Shown here piece after piece: positions 1-10,514 of a DNA stretch of 64,000 nucleotides. Numbering within the stretch: position 1 is the stretch's first letter; every line of letters starts with the position of its first letter. The notes below the pieces were generated by a model. That model did no database searches. It was not told the origin of the DNA and worked only from the letters and a program-made list of their open reading frames with translations. This DNA comes from Kitasatospora indigofera (lineage in GTDB: Bacteria; Actinomycetota; Actinomycetes; Streptomycetales; Streptomycetaceae): contig NZ_BNBO01000030.1 in assembly GCF_014655955.1 (NCBI RefSeq), positions 1-64,000 on the forward strand, in the 5' to 3' direction. The position numbers and the translations under genes were made by a program.

Positions 1-88
1 GCCCCGGGACCGTCCGCGCTGACTGCGTGTCCGGTGCTCCCTGCCGAGCGACTAGGGAACACTACGCCGATCCCGGCGCCGAAGCAAA

Positions 89-129
89 CAGGGCCTGCCG
101 GCCGCGTCGGACGCGGTCGGCAGGCCCTG
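89..129 (-). terminator. Strong hairpin downstream of mmsA
   Basis: Arms 89-107 and 111-129 are complementary over 19 pairs (one G-U) with a 3-nt loop. The hairpin lies about 20 nt beyond the mmsA stop in the direction of its transcription. There is no clear U-tract, which is common for actinobacterial terminators. Confidence 0.8.
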
Positions 130-148
130 CGGGCACGGTGCGGGCGGG

Positions 149-1687
<1,539 letters not shown>

Positions 1688-1968
1688 GATCGTCTGCCTC
1701 CGAAGTCCCGGGCGGCACTCCGCCGGTCCCTTTGTGCGGCGCCGCCCGGGAATCGGCCGGGCGACGGGATCACGGGGCTACCGCGCTCGTTCTCCAGTCT
1801 GGTCCGCGCCGCGCGCCGCCTCAACGAGCAGGCTGACGGGTATCCGGGATTCAGCCTTACAGGTCGTCGGAGGTGTCCGCCGGACGGCCCAGCCGGGTCC
1901 CGGCCGGGGTGCCCCGCCGCCGACGGGCCGTGCCGGCCGGCGCGCCCGGCGGCCCTGGACGGGAGCCG

Positions 1969-2472
1969 TCAGCGGCAGGGGTGGGCGAGGTCGGCGGCCG
2001 CCTCGTGCAGGGCGAACTCCAGCAGCGCCGGGTCGGTGAGCCGTCCCGAGCCGTCCGGTGGGACCAGCCAGCGCACGCCGCTGCCCCGCCCGGCCGGGTG
2101 CGGGACGACGATCCAGGCACCGGCGCCCGCCGTCCGTACACCGGTGCCGAGCCAGCGGGCCGCGGTGCCCACGGGGACCAGGAAGCCCAGGTGCTCGCCG
2201 CCGAAGTCCGCGTACACCGGGCCGGGTCCGCCCGGGTGGCGGGCCAGGGCGGCGAGGGCGGGCCGTCCCAGCGGGCCGGCCACCAGCAGGACGTCCCAGC
2301 GCCGGCCGGCCGGCAGCAGCACCAGGCCGGCGCCGCCGCGGTGCCACTCCAGCCGGCAGGCGTCCGGGTCCTGGGCGGCCTCCGCGAGCCAGTCCAGCCC
2401 GGCGCGGGCCCCGGCGGACGGGGGCGCCGCCGGGCCGCCCGGCCGTCCCCCGGCCGATCCCTTGCTGTCCAT
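1969..2472 (-). CDS. Conserved actinobacterial protein of unknown function
   Basis: A 167-residue soluble protein without recognised catalytic motifs. The middle and C-terminal part (about residues 75-165) is rich in Trp and Gly, with blocks such as GFLVPVGTAARWLGTGVR and GVRWLVPPDGSG. Similar proteins are, to my recollection, widespread and unannotated in streptomycetes. The ATG at 2472 was chosen because CGGAGGACA lies 5-10 nt upstream; a longer reading to 2586 has no such site. It sits between the FAD oxidoreductase and mmsA on the same strand, but a strong hairpin (2645-2675) separates it from the former. No function is proposed. Confidence 0.7.
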   Translation of the reverse strand: MDSKGSAGGRPGGPAAPPSAGARAGLDWLAEAAQDPDACRLEWHRGGAGLVLLPAGRRWDVLLVAGPLGRPALAALARHPGGPGPVYADFGGEHLGFLVPVGTAARWLGTGVRTAGAGAWIVVPHPAGRGSGVRWLVPPDGSGRLTDPALLEFALHEAAADLAHPCR

Positions 2473-2644
2473 GACCTGTCCTCCGCTCGTCCGGTACGGC
2501 GGGTTCCGCTGCCTGCCGTCACCGAGGAGAGGGGCCCGGGCCCGGGGTCTTACACCGTTCCGGCAGGCTGCACGGGTTCTGCACACTTCGGGGCCGCGCC
2601 CCGGCCGGGCGCCGGGGCGCGGGAAGGCCGCCGGACAGCACGGC

Positions 2645-2675
2645 GGGGCGCATCCCTGGTCCAGGGATGCGCCCC
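2645..2675 (-). terminator. Hairpin after the FAD oxidoreductase gene
   Basis: Arms GGGGCGCATCCC (2645-2656) and GGGATGCGCCCC (2664-2675) pair perfectly around TGGTCCA. It lies 54 nt past the stop of the minus-strand oxidoreductase and probably ends the polyamine operon transcript. Confidence 0.75.
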
Positions 2676-2728
2676 GGGCCCCGGACGGGGCCTGCGTACC
2701 GGATCCTCCGGCGCCGTCCGGGCGGACG

Positions 2729-4123
2729 TCAGCTGTCGAAGCCGAGTCCGAGCCGGTCCAGCGTCCGCAGCCAGAGGTTGCGGCGGCCGCCGTTGCGGTC
2801 CGCGCGGTCCAGCGACCACTTGGTCATCTCGATCCCGGCCCACCGCACCGGCTCCGGCGGGAACGGCAGCGGCTTGCTGCGCACCATCTCCAGCGAGGTC
2901 CGCTCGGTCCGCTCGCCCGCCAGCAGGTCGAGCATCACCTCGGCGCCGTAGCGGGTGGCCCCCACACCGAGGCCGGTGTACCCGGCCGCGTAGGCCACCC
3001 GGCCCTGGTAGGCGGTGTCGAAGAAGGCGGAGAACCGGGTGCAGGTGTCGATCGCACCGCCCCAGGCGTGGGTGAACCGCAGCCCCTCCAGCTGGGGGAA
3101 GCAGCGGAAGAAGTTGGCCGACAAGGTCCGGAAGGTCTCCGGCCGCTGGTCGTACTCCTCCCGCACCTTGCCGCCGTACGGGTAGACGGCGTCGTAGCCG
3201 CCCCACAGGATCCGGTTGTCGGCGGAGAGCCGGAAGTAGTGGAACTTGTTGGCGCTGTCGCCGAGGCCCTGCCGGCCGCGCCAGCCGATCGAGGCCAGCT
3301 GCTCGGCGCTCAGCGGCTCGGTCATCAGCGCGTAGTCGTACACCGGCACCACGAACGGGCGGACCCGCTTCACCAGCGACGGGAAGACGTTGGTGCCGAG
3401 GGCCACCCGCCGGGCGAAGACCCGGCCGTACGGGGTGCGGACGGCCATGCCGCCGCCGTGCTCGGCGAGCGCGGTGGCCTTGGTGCGCTCGAAGATCCGC
3501 ACGCCCTGGCCGAGGCAGGCCTGCTTCAGGCCCCAGGCGAGCTTGGCCGGGTGGACCATCGCCACGCCGTCCTTGTCCCAGACCCCGCCCAGGAAGGTGG
3601 GCGAGTCCACCTCGGCCCGCAGGGCGCCGGCGTCCAGGACGGTGAGTTCGAGGCCGTGCGCGGCGACGGCCTCGGCGATCTCGTGCAGCTCCGCCAGCTG
3701 GTGCGGCTGGGTGGCGACGTCGATCTCGCCGGTCCGCTCCCACTCCGCGTCGATGCCGTAGCGCTTGAGGGTGTCCTCGATGGCCTGCAGGTTGGCCGCG
3801 CCCTGGCGCTCCAGCTCGGCCAGCTCGCCCGGCCAGCGCTGCAGGCCGTTGCCGAAGCCGTGGGTGAGGCTGGCGGCGCAGAACCCGCCGTTGCGCCCGG
3901 ACGCGGCCCAGCCGACCTCGTTGCCCTCGACCAGGACCACGTCGAGGGACGGGTCCCGCTCCTTGGCGATCAGCGCCGTCCACAGGCCGGAGTAGCCGCC
4001 GCCGACGACCAGCAGGTCGCAGGTGGTGTCGCCGACGAGGGCGGGCAGTGCCTCCGGCCGGCCCGGGTCCTCCAGCCAGAAGGGGGTGGGCCTGGCGTCA
4101 CTGAGCGCGCGGGCGGAGTCCAT
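2729..4123 (-). CDS. FAD-dependent amine oxidoreductase (PuuB/DAO family)
   Basis: A 464-residue flavoprotein of the D-amino-acid oxidase fold. Near residue 40 the dinucleotide-binding motif LLVVGGGYSGLWTA follows a beta strand, and AASGRNGGFCAAS is the second FAD contact typical of GlpD/PuuB-like enzymes. The E. coli homologue PuuB oxidises gamma-glutamylputrescine; in streptomycetes this family member sits with polyamine transporters. The ATG at 4123 is 92 nt below the potC stop. No strong Shine-Dalgarno is visible, so coupling to the operon is likely. The exact amine substrate cannot be read from sequence: free putrescine, gamma-glutamylputrescine or another amine are all possible. Confidence 0.85.
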   Translation of the reverse strand: MDSARALSDARPTPFWLEDPGRPEALPALVGDTTCDLLVVGGGYSGLWTALIAKERDPSLDVVLVEGNEVGWAASGRNGGFCAASLTHGFGNGLQRWPGELAELERQGAANLQAIEDTLKRYGIDAEWERTGEIDVATQPHQLAELHEIAEAVAAHGLELTVLDAGALRAEVDSPTFLGGVWDKDGVAMVHPAKLAWGLKQACLGQGVRIFERTKATALAEHGGGMAVRTPYGRVFARRVALGTNVFPSLVKRVRPFVVPVYDYALMTEPLSAEQLASIGWRGRQGLGDSANKFHYFRLSADNRILWGGYDAVYPYGGKVREEYDQRPETFRTLSANFFRCFPQLEGLRFTHAWGGAIDTCTRFSAFFDTAYQGRVAYAAGYTGLGVGATRYGAEVMLDLLAGERTERTSLEMVRSKPLPFPPEPVRWAGIEMTKWSLDRADRNGGRRNLWLRTLDRLGLGFDS

Positions 4124-4215
4124 GCATTATCAGCCACTTTCTGGACATTGAGGGTGATTTCGGTACAACACTGGGGAGCCTACCCGGGCCCGGGCCGCCC
4201 GTCCCTGAGCGGAGT

Positions 4216-5019
4216 TCAGGCGACGGCCTTGCGCCGGTTCCCGAGCCACTGGCCGCCGACGGTCAGGGCGACCGCGGCGATGAACATCGCGGTGCCGATG
4301 ACGTTCACCTGCACCGGGATGCCGCGCTGCGAGGCGCCCCAGACGAACATCGGGAAGGTCACGGTGGTCGGGCCGGAGTTGAACTGGGTGATGATGAAGT
4401 CGTCGAAGGAGAGCGCGAAGCTGAGCAGCGCGCCGGCCGCGATGCCGGGGGCGGCGAGCGGCAGGGTGACCCGCAGGAAGGTCTGCACCGGGGTGGCGTA
4501 GAGGTCCTGGGCGGCCTGTTCGAGCCGGGGGTCCATGCTCATCACGCGGGCCTTGACCGCCGTCACCACGAAGCTCAGGCAGAACATGATGTGGGCGATC
4601 AGGATGGTGACGAAGCCGAACGGGATGCGCATGTTGAGGAAGAGCGTGCCCAGCGAGGCGGCCATCACGACCTCGGGCATCGCCATCGGCAGGAAGATCA
4701 TCGCGCTGGTGGCGCCCCGGCCGCGGAAGCGGTAGCGGGCGAGCGCGAAGGCGACCATCGTGCCGAGCACCGTCGCGCCGATCGTGGCCAGCACGGCCAC
4801 CTGGAGGCTCAGCGACAACGACTGGCACATGTCGGCGACGCCGCAGGGGTTGGTCCAGGCGTCGGTGGAGAACTCGGACCACTCGTAGTTGAACTTGCCC
4901 TGCGGCTTGTTGAACGAGAAGGCCAGCACGACCAGGTTGGGCAGCACCAGGTAGGCGAGGGCGAGCACGCCCGCCAGCACCACCAGGTGGGACCGGATCC
5001 ACGTGAAGATTCGGGACAT
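4216..5019 (-). CDS. potC: Spermidine/putrescine ABC transporter permease, PotC type
   Basis: A 267-residue inner-membrane permease with about six hydrophobic segments, starting with VLAGVLALAYLVLPNLVVLA. Around residues 165-185 the EAA-type loop (EQAAQDLYATPVQTFLRVTLP) is the contact site for the ATPase. Its ATG (5017-5019) overlaps the potB stop by one base (TGATG), so the two are translationally coupled. The N-terminal extension present if the frame is read further upstream overlaps potB and is not real. It acts with PotA, PotB and the binding lipoprotein to import polyamines. Confidence 0.92.
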   Translation of the reverse strand: MSRIFTWIRSHLVVLAGVLALAYLVLPNLVVLAFSFNKPQGKFNYEWSEFSTDAWTNPCGVADMCQSLSLSLQVAVLATIGATVLGTMVAFALARYRFRGRGATSAMIFLPMAMPEVVMAASLGTLFLNMRIPFGFVTILIAHIMFCLSFVVTAVKARVMSMDPRLEQAAQDLYATPVQTFLRVTLPLAAPGIAAGALLSFALSFDDFIITQFNSGPTTVTFPMFVWGASQRGIPVQVNVIGTAMFIAAVALTVGGQWLGNRRKAVA

Positions 5020-5957
5020 CAGACCAGTTCCTCCGTCCCGGCCTTGCGCATGTAGACCGTCACCATGCCCAGGATCAGGGCCATCAGGATGAAGCTCAGG
5101 GCGGCTGCCGTCGGGTAGTCGAGGACGTTCAGGAACTGCTTCTGGATGCCGTTGCCGACCATCTGCTCGCTCGGCGACCCCAGCAGCTGGGCGTTGATGT
5201 AGTCGCCCGAGGCCGGGATGAAGGTGAGCAGTGTGCCGGCGACGACGCCGGGCAGCGAGATCGGGAAGGTGACCTTGCGGAAGGTCGTGAACGGGCGGGC
5301 GTACAGGTCGCCGGCCGCCTCGTGCAGCCGCGGGTCGATCCGCTCCAGCGAGGTGTAGAGCGGCAGGATCATGAACGGCAGGAAGTTGTACGTCAGGCCG
5401 CAGACCACCGCGAGCGGCGTGGCCAGCACGCGGTCGCCGGAGGTGAGCCCGACGGCGCCGGTCAGGTCCAGGACGTGCAGGGCGTTCAGCGCGCCGACCA
5501 CCGGGCCGCCGTCCGACAGGATGGTCTTCCAGGCCAGCGTGCGGATCAGGAAGCTGGTGAAGAACGGCGCGATCACCAGGATCAGGATGACGTTGCGCCA
5601 GCGCTTGCTCGCCTTGAAGGCGATCGTGTACGCGAGCGGGTAGCCGATGGCCAGGCAGAGCACGGTGGCGATGGCCGCGTAGGAGAACGAGCGGACGAAG
5701 TGCCACTTGTACTCGCCCAGCGCGTCCCAGTAGGTGGCGAAGTGCCAGGTGAGCTTGAAGCCCTGCTCCAGCGAGCCGGTCTGCAGCGAGGTGGAGCCCT
5801 GATAGACCATCGGCACCGCGAAGAAGACCACCAGCCAGGCGATGCCGGGCAGCAGCAGCCAGTAGGCGGTGAGCTTGCGGCGCGGGCGGCGGGCGGGCGG
5901 GGCGGCGTCGTCGGGGGGTATCGCCCGGGCCGGCGCGGGCGCGGTGGTGGACGTCAT
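5019..5957 (-). CDS. potB: Spermidine/putrescine ABC transporter permease, PotB type
   Basis: A 312-residue permease. A short Pro/Ala-rich cytoplasmic tail (residues 1-28) is followed by about six transmembrane segments, beginning at AYWLLLPGIAWLVVFFAVP. The EAA loop is seen as HEAAGDLYARPFTTFRKVTFP. It overlaps potA upstream by 4 nt (ATGA) and potC downstream by 1 nt, so the permease pair and ATPase form one tightly coupled operon. It is the first half of the heterodimeric channel for polyamine uptake. Confidence 0.92.
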   Translation of the reverse strand: MTSTTAPAPARAIPPDDAAPPARRPRRKLTAYWLLLPGIAWLVVFFAVPMVYQGSTSLQTGSLEQGFKLTWHFATYWDALGEYKWHFVRSFSYAAIATVLCLAIGYPLAYTIAFKASKRWRNVILILVIAPFFTSFLIRTLAWKTILSDGGPVVGALNALHVLDLTGAVGLTSGDRVLATPLAVVCGLTYNFLPFMILPLYTSLERIDPRLHEAAGDLYARPFTTFRKVTFPISLPGVVAGTLLTFIPASGDYINAQLLGSPSEQMVGNGIQKQFLNVLDYPTAAALSFILMALILGMVTVYMRKAGTEELV

Positions 5958-7096
5958 GCCGCCGCCTCCCCGGTGCCCGCGTCGATCGCCTGGGCGGCGT
6001 CCATGCCGAAGGAGTGCGCCGGGTTCCAGTGCAGGACGACCGGCGCGCCGGGGACGATCCGGGCGTCGCGCTCCATGTTCTGCTCGAAGACGGCGACCTC
6101 CTGGCCGGCGTCGGTGCGCACCACGTACTGGGTGGAGACGCCGATGAAGCTGGAGTCGACGACGGTGCCGCCCAGCCGGTTGCGGTTGCCGGCGACCTCG
6201 GCCGAGGCGTGCGCGATGGTGATCTTCTCCGGGCGCACGCCCAGATAGATCTCCTTGGCCCCGGTGGCGCAGCGGGCCTTCGGCACGGCCAGTCGCACGC
6301 CGCCCGCCGAGAGCAGCAGGTCGGTGCCCTCGGCGCCGGTGACCTGGGCGGTGATCAGGTTGGACTGGCCGAGGAAGTTGGCCACGAAGGTGCTGGCGGG
6401 GTTCTCGTACAGGTCGGCGGGCGCGCCGAGCTGCTCGACCCGGCCGCCGTTCATCACCGCGATGGTGTCGGCCATGGTCATGGCCTCCTCCTGGTCGTGG
6501 GTGACGTGCACGAAGGTGATGCCGACCTCGGTCTGGATCCGCTTGAGCTCCAGCTGCATCTGCCGGCGCAGCTTGAGGTCGAGGGCGCCGAGCGGCTCGT
6601 CCAGCAGGAGCACCTGCGGGTGGTTGATCAGGGCCCGGGCGACCGCGACGCGCTGCTGCTGGCCGCCGGAGAGCTGGTGCGGCTTGCGCCGGGCGAACTG
6701 GCCGAGCTCGACCAGCTCCAGCATGTCCTCGACCTGCTTCTTGACGTCCTTGCGGCCGCGGCGGCGCAGGCCGAACGCGACGTTCTCGAAGATGTCGAGG
6801 TGCGGGAAGAGCGCGTAGCTCTGGAAGACGGTGTTCACCGGCCGGCGGTAGGGCGGCAGCGCGGTGACGTCCTGGCCGCCGATCACCACGGTGCCGCTGG
6901 TGGGCTCCTCCAGGCCGGCGATCATGCGCAGGGTGGTGGTCTTGCCGCAGCCCGAGGCGCCGAGCAGGGCGAAGAATGACCCCTGGGGCACCGTCAGGTC
7001 GAGCGGGTGGACGGCGGTGAAGGCGCCGTAGGTCTTGCCGATGCCGGTGAGGCGGACGTCGCCGCCCGCGGCCGAGTCGCGCAGCTGGTCTGTCAT
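5954..7096 (-). CDS. potA: Polyamine ABC transporter ATP-binding protein, PotA type
   Basis: A 380-residue ABC ATPase. Walker A is GASGCGKTT, the signature is LSGGQQQRVAVARAL and Walker B is VLLLDEPLGALD. The C-terminal 130 residues form a TOBE/OB regulatory domain (YLGVRPEKITI), as in PotA and MalK. It powers import through the PotB/PotC permease encoded directly downstream with a 4-nt overlap. The gene for the lipoprotein receptor is 48 nt upstream. Confidence 0.93.
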   Translation of the reverse strand: MTDQLRDSAAGGDVRLTGIGKTYGAFTAVHPLDLTVPQGSFFALLGASGCGKTTTLRMIAGLEEPTSGTVVIGGQDVTALPPYRRPVNTVFQSYALFPHLDIFENVAFGLRRRGRKDVKKQVEDMLELVELGQFARRKPHQLSGGQQQRVAVARALINHPQVLLLDEPLGALDLKLRRQMQLELKRIQTEVGITFVHVTHDQEEAMTMADTIAVMNGGRVEQLGAPADLYENPASTFVANFLGQSNLITAQVTGAEGTDLLLSAGGVRLAVPKARCATGAKEIYLGVRPEKITIAHASAEVAGNRNRLGGTVVDSSFIGVSTQYVVRTDAGQEVAVFEQNMERDARIVPGAPVVLHWNPAHSFGMDAAQAIDAGTGEAAA

Positions 7097-7143
7097 GGTC
7101 TCTCTCTGTCTGCTGCCGTTGGGTCTGATGCCGTCAGGTGGGT

Positions 7144-8397
7144 TCAGGCGCCGATCAGTTTGGAGAACTTCTCCTCGAAGTCGCTCTCCTCGGCCTCGTT
7201 CAGGGAGCGGAAGACATGGACCTTGGCGGCCATCTCGGGGGTGGGGACGACCAGGGGGTTCGCCGCGGTGTCCGGGTCGAGGGCGGTGAGCGCCTCCTTC
7301 ATGCCGGTGACGGCGGAGACGAACCCGATGCCGGCCGTGAGCCGGGCCGCGGTCTCGGGCCGGTAGTAGAAGTCGATCAGGCGCTCGGCGTTGGCCTTGT
7401 GCTGCGCCCGGGCCGGGATGACCATGTTGTCGGTGGAGGAGACGTAGCCCTTCTCCGGGATCACGAACTCGATGTCGGGGTTGTCGGCCTTCAGCTGGAT
7501 CAGGTCGCCGCCCCAGGCGAGGCAGGCCGCGATGTCGCCGGAGGAGAGTTCCTGGCCGTAGTCGTTGCCGGTGAACTTGCGGATCTGCTTGGAGTCGACG
7601 CCCTTCTGCAGGCGGGCGACGGCGGCCGCGTAGTCGTCGGCGGTGAACTTCGCCGGGTCCTTGTCCATGTCCAGCAGGGTCATCCCGATGGTGTCGCGCA
7701 TCTCCGACAGGAAGGTCACCCGGCCCTTGAGCTCGGGGTCGTCGAGCAGCTGGCTGACGCTGGTGACCGGCTTGCCCTTGGTGGCCTTGGCGTTGTACGC
7801 GATGACGACCTGGATGCCGGCCCAGGGGTAGCTGTACAGGCGGCCCGGGTCCCAGTCGGGGGCGCGGAAGCGGGACTCGATGTTGGTGATGGCCGTGGTG
7901 ATGTTGGACTGGTTGAGCTTCTGCACCCAGCCGAGCCGGATCAGCCGGGCGACCATCCAGTCGGTGAGCACCATGACGTCGCGGCCGGTGTCCTGGCCGG
8001 CGGCGAGCTGGGGCTTGACCTTGCCGAAGAACTCGACGTTGTCGTTGACGTCCTCGGTGTACTTCACCTTGATCCCGGTGGCCTCGGTGAAGGCCTCCAG
8101 GGTGCCGTGCTTCTCGGTGTCGTTCTCGTCGGTGTCGACGTAGAGCGGCCAGTTGGAGAAGTTGACCTCCTTGTCGCTCTCCGAGCGGTCCTCGGCGGCG
8201 TTCGCGACGGAGTCACCGGTGCCGGTGGTGCGGGCCGGCGGGATGCCGCAGGCCGCGAGGGTGCCCGCCCCGGCGGTGAGGGCGGCGGCGCGCAGCATCG
8301 TGCGCCGGGTCAGGGCGGCACGGCCGCCCGCCAGGCTGCGTTCCCAGGCCTTGCGGACGGGCTCTGGCAGGCCGTCGGTGATCTCGTTGAGCTCCAT
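7144..8397 (-). CDS. Polyamine-binding lipoprotein (PotD/PotF family), probably Tat-exported
   Basis: A 417-residue extracytoplasmic substrate-binding protein. The N terminus has a twin-arginine stretch (LTRRTMLRAAALTAG) followed by a lipobox LAACGIP at about residues 48-54, so it is probably a Tat-dependent lipoprotein. The mature part has PotD-family blocks such as FSNWPLYVD and the LKADNPDIEFVIPEKG region near the ligand cleft. The ATG at 8397 was chosen over a start at 8469 because GGGAGGG lies about 9 nt upstream. It is the receptor for the transporter encoded immediately downstream; a second paralogue lies at 12258-13427. Confidence 0.9.
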   Translation of the reverse strand: MELNEITDGLPEPVRKAWERSLAGGRAALTRRTMLRAAALTAGAGTLAACGIPPARTTGTGDSVANAAEDRSESDKEVNFSNWPLYVDTDENDTEKHGTLEAFTEATGIKVKYTEDVNDNVEFFGKVKPQLAAGQDTGRDVMVLTDWMVARLIRLGWVQKLNQSNITTAITNIESRFRAPDWDPGRLYSYPWAGIQVVIAYNAKATKGKPVTSVSQLLDDPELKGRVTFLSEMRDTIGMTLLDMDKDPAKFTADDYAAAVARLQKGVDSKQIRKFTGNDYGQELSSGDIAACLAWGGDLIQLKADNPDIEFVIPEKGYVSSTDNMVIPARAQHKANAERLIDFYYRPETAARLTAGIGFVSAVTGMKEALTALDPDTAANPLVVPTPEMAAKVHVFRSLNEAEESDFEEKFSKLIGA

Positions 8398-8475
8398 GCT
8401 GGAACGCCCTCCCGGGGGAAGTGAGGGGGACGGCCCGCCGGTGACCGTGGGGGGTGGCGGGCCGTCCACGAGGGG

Positions 8476-9993
8476 TTATCTGTCTCCGAAGACGGTGCGG
8501 TGCCAGTCCTTGCGGACCACCGCGGTGGTGTCGTACATGACGTGCTTGACCTGCGTGTACTCGTCCAGCGAGTACTGCGACATGTCCTTGCCGTAGCCGG
8601 AGGACTTGTAGCCGCCGTGCGGCATCTCGCTGATGATCGGGATGTGGTCGTTGACCCAGACGCAGCCGGCCGCGATCTCTCGGGTGGCGCGCAGGGAGCG
8701 GTGGATGTCGCGGGTCCAGGCGGAGGCGGCCAGGCCGTACGGGGTGTCGTTGGCGAGGCGCAGGCCCTCCTCGTCGCTGTCGAAGGGCAGGGCGACGAGG
8801 ACCGGGCCGAAGATCTCGCCCTGGACGACCTCGCTGTCCTGGGTGACGCCGGTGATCAGCGTGGGCCGGTAGTAGGCGCCGCGGGCGAGGTCGGTGCCGT
8901 CGTGGCCCTTGACGGGCGCGTGGCCGCCGGCCGCGACGACGGCGCCGTAGCCGCGGGCGCGCTCGACGAAGCCGGCCACCCGGTCGCGGTGGGTGAAGGA
9001 GACCAGCGGGCCGAGGTCGGTCTGCGGGTTGAGCGGGTCGCCGAGGCGGACGGCCTCGAAGAGTTCGGCGACGCCCGCCACGAAGGCGTCGTAGAGCGGG
9101 CGCTGGATGTAGGCGCGGGTGGCGGCGGTGCAGTCCTGGCCGCTGTTGATCAGCGATCCGGCGACGGCGCCGTGGATAGCGGCCTCCAGGTCGGCGTCGT
9201 CGAAGACCACGAAGGGCGCCTTGCCGCCCAGCTCCAGGTGGGTGCGCTTGGCGGTGGCGCTGGCCAGCTCGGCGACCCGCTTGCCGACCGGGGTGGAGCC
9301 GGTGAAGGAGACCATGGCGACGCCCGGGTGGGAGACCAGGTGCTCGCCGGCGCCGAGCCCGGCGCCGGTGACGACGTTCACGACGCCGTCCGGGATGCCG
9401 GCCTCGGTGCAGGCACGGGCGAACATCAGCGAGGTCAGCGGGGTCAGCTCGGCGGGCTTGAGCACGATGGTGTTGCCGGCCGCGACGGCCGGGAGGATCT
9501 TCCAGGCGGCCATCTGCAGGGGGTAGTTCCACGGCGAGATCGACCCGACCACGCCGATCGCCTCGCGGCGGACGTACGAGGTGTGGTCGCCGGAGTACTC
9601 GCCGGCCGCCTTGCCCTCCAGGTTGCGGGCGGCGCCGGCGAAGAACGCGGTGTTGTCGACCGTCCCGGGGACGTCGAACTCGGTGGAGAGCTTGATCGGC
9701 TTGCCGGTCTGCGCGGTCTCGACCCGGGCCAGGTCGTCGGCCGCGCCGGCGAGCACGGCGGCGAGCTTCAGCAGCGCCTCGGAGCGGGCGCCGGGGGTGG
9801 CGCCGGCCCACTCGGGCAGGGCGGCCCGGGCGGCGGCCACGGCCGCGTCGACGTCCCCGGTGGAGGCCAGGGTGACCTGCTGGACGACACTGCCGTCGGC
9901 CGGGTTGACGACCTGGAAAGGCTCGGTCCCGGTGCCCCGGGTCTGCCTGCCGGCGATGTACTGCGCGCCCGCGCTGAAGTCGGTCAGGTCCAT
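8476..9993 (-). CDS. Gamma-aminobutyraldehyde dehydrogenase, PatD-like
   Basis: A 505-residue NAD-dependent aldehyde dehydrogenase. The catalytic cysteine is at about residue 288 (NSGQDCTAATR), the general-base glutamate lies in LELGGKAP and the coenzyme fold in SFTGSTPVGKRV. Family members (PatD/YdcW) oxidise 4-aminobutanal to GABA in putrescine breakdown. The ATG at 9993 has GGAGG 7-12 nt upstream; the longer frame to 10056 is rejected. It is the first gene of the patD-receptor-potABC-oxidase run and is divergent from a PucR regulator. A paralogue lies at 15097-16542, so the two may differ in substrate (putrescine versus cadaverine or diaminopropane). Confidence 0.9.
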   Translation of the reverse strand: MDLTDFSAGAQYIAGRQTRGTGTEPFQVVNPADGSVVQQVTLASTGDVDAAVAAARAALPEWAGATPGARSEALLKLAAVLAGAADDLARVETAQTGKPIKLSTEFDVPGTVDNTAFFAGAARNLEGKAAGEYSGDHTSYVRREAIGVVGSISPWNYPLQMAAWKILPAVAAGNTIVLKPAELTPLTSLMFARACTEAGIPDGVVNVVTGAGLGAGEHLVSHPGVAMVSFTGSTPVGKRVAELASATAKRTHLELGGKAPFVVFDDADLEAAIHGAVAGSLINSGQDCTAATRAYIQRPLYDAFVAGVAELFEAVRLGDPLNPQTDLGPLVSFTHRDRVAGFVERARGYGAVVAAGGHAPVKGHDGTDLARGAYYRPTLITGVTQDSEVVQGEIFGPVLVALPFDSDEEGLRLANDTPYGLAASAWTRDIHRSLRATREIAAGCVWVNDHIPIISEMPHGGYKSSGYGKDMSQYSLDEYTQVKHVMYDTTAVVRKDWHRTVFGDR

Positions 9994-10514
9994 CGTGGTT
10001 CCTCCATGTGCCCGGTTTTTCGGCTGCCGCCCTGACGGACAGCGCGATTGCTGCACGTCATGCTGCCCGCGACGGTCTGCGCGGGCCCGTAGCCGGTGGC
10101 GTACGGCTGGTCGGGTCGCCGCCTCGCGGTACGGGAGCCCCGCTGTCGTCGCGGGCGGCCCGATTGATCACCGAGGTGCGTGATCCTGACACCACCGTGT
10201 TGCCGCTACAAGGGATTCCGCCGTTGCTTTCTGGTTACGCGACGGATTCCGCGCCGATCTCCCGCAGGTGCCACAGCGGGTCTCCACTGCCGACTCGCTG
10301 ACGATGCCTGCTGCCGGGGCGGGGTGACAAGGACCACTCCGACAGCCTCCGTACAAAGGGCCTTACAGGGTGCAAAGGTTCGATTTGGGCAACAGGTCGT
10401 CGCGGGGATGGATGATTTACCTGACACAGTGCACGGCCGGCCCCACGCCGGCACGTGCCCACCGGCATGGCCCACCCCCGTCGCGTGGACCGCCCAGCCC
10501 CCCGGAGGACCGAC
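9994..10514. promoter_or_regulatory. 521-nt divergent intergenic region with candidate operator
   Basis: This gap separates the start of the minus-strand polyamine operon from the plus-strand PucR regulator, so it should hold both promoters. The clearest element is the inverted repeat GATCAC-N8-GTGATC at 10166-10185, which itself contains the smaller palindrome CACCGAGGTG. No convincing coding frame is present. Assignment as a PucR operator is inference. Confidence 0.5.

Noticed and set aside
10214-10250. GlnR-like half site GTTAC-N6-GATTC near 10233 before the polyamine operon
   Set aside because: Only one a-site matches; the b-site reads GATTC and no second half follows at the needed spacing.
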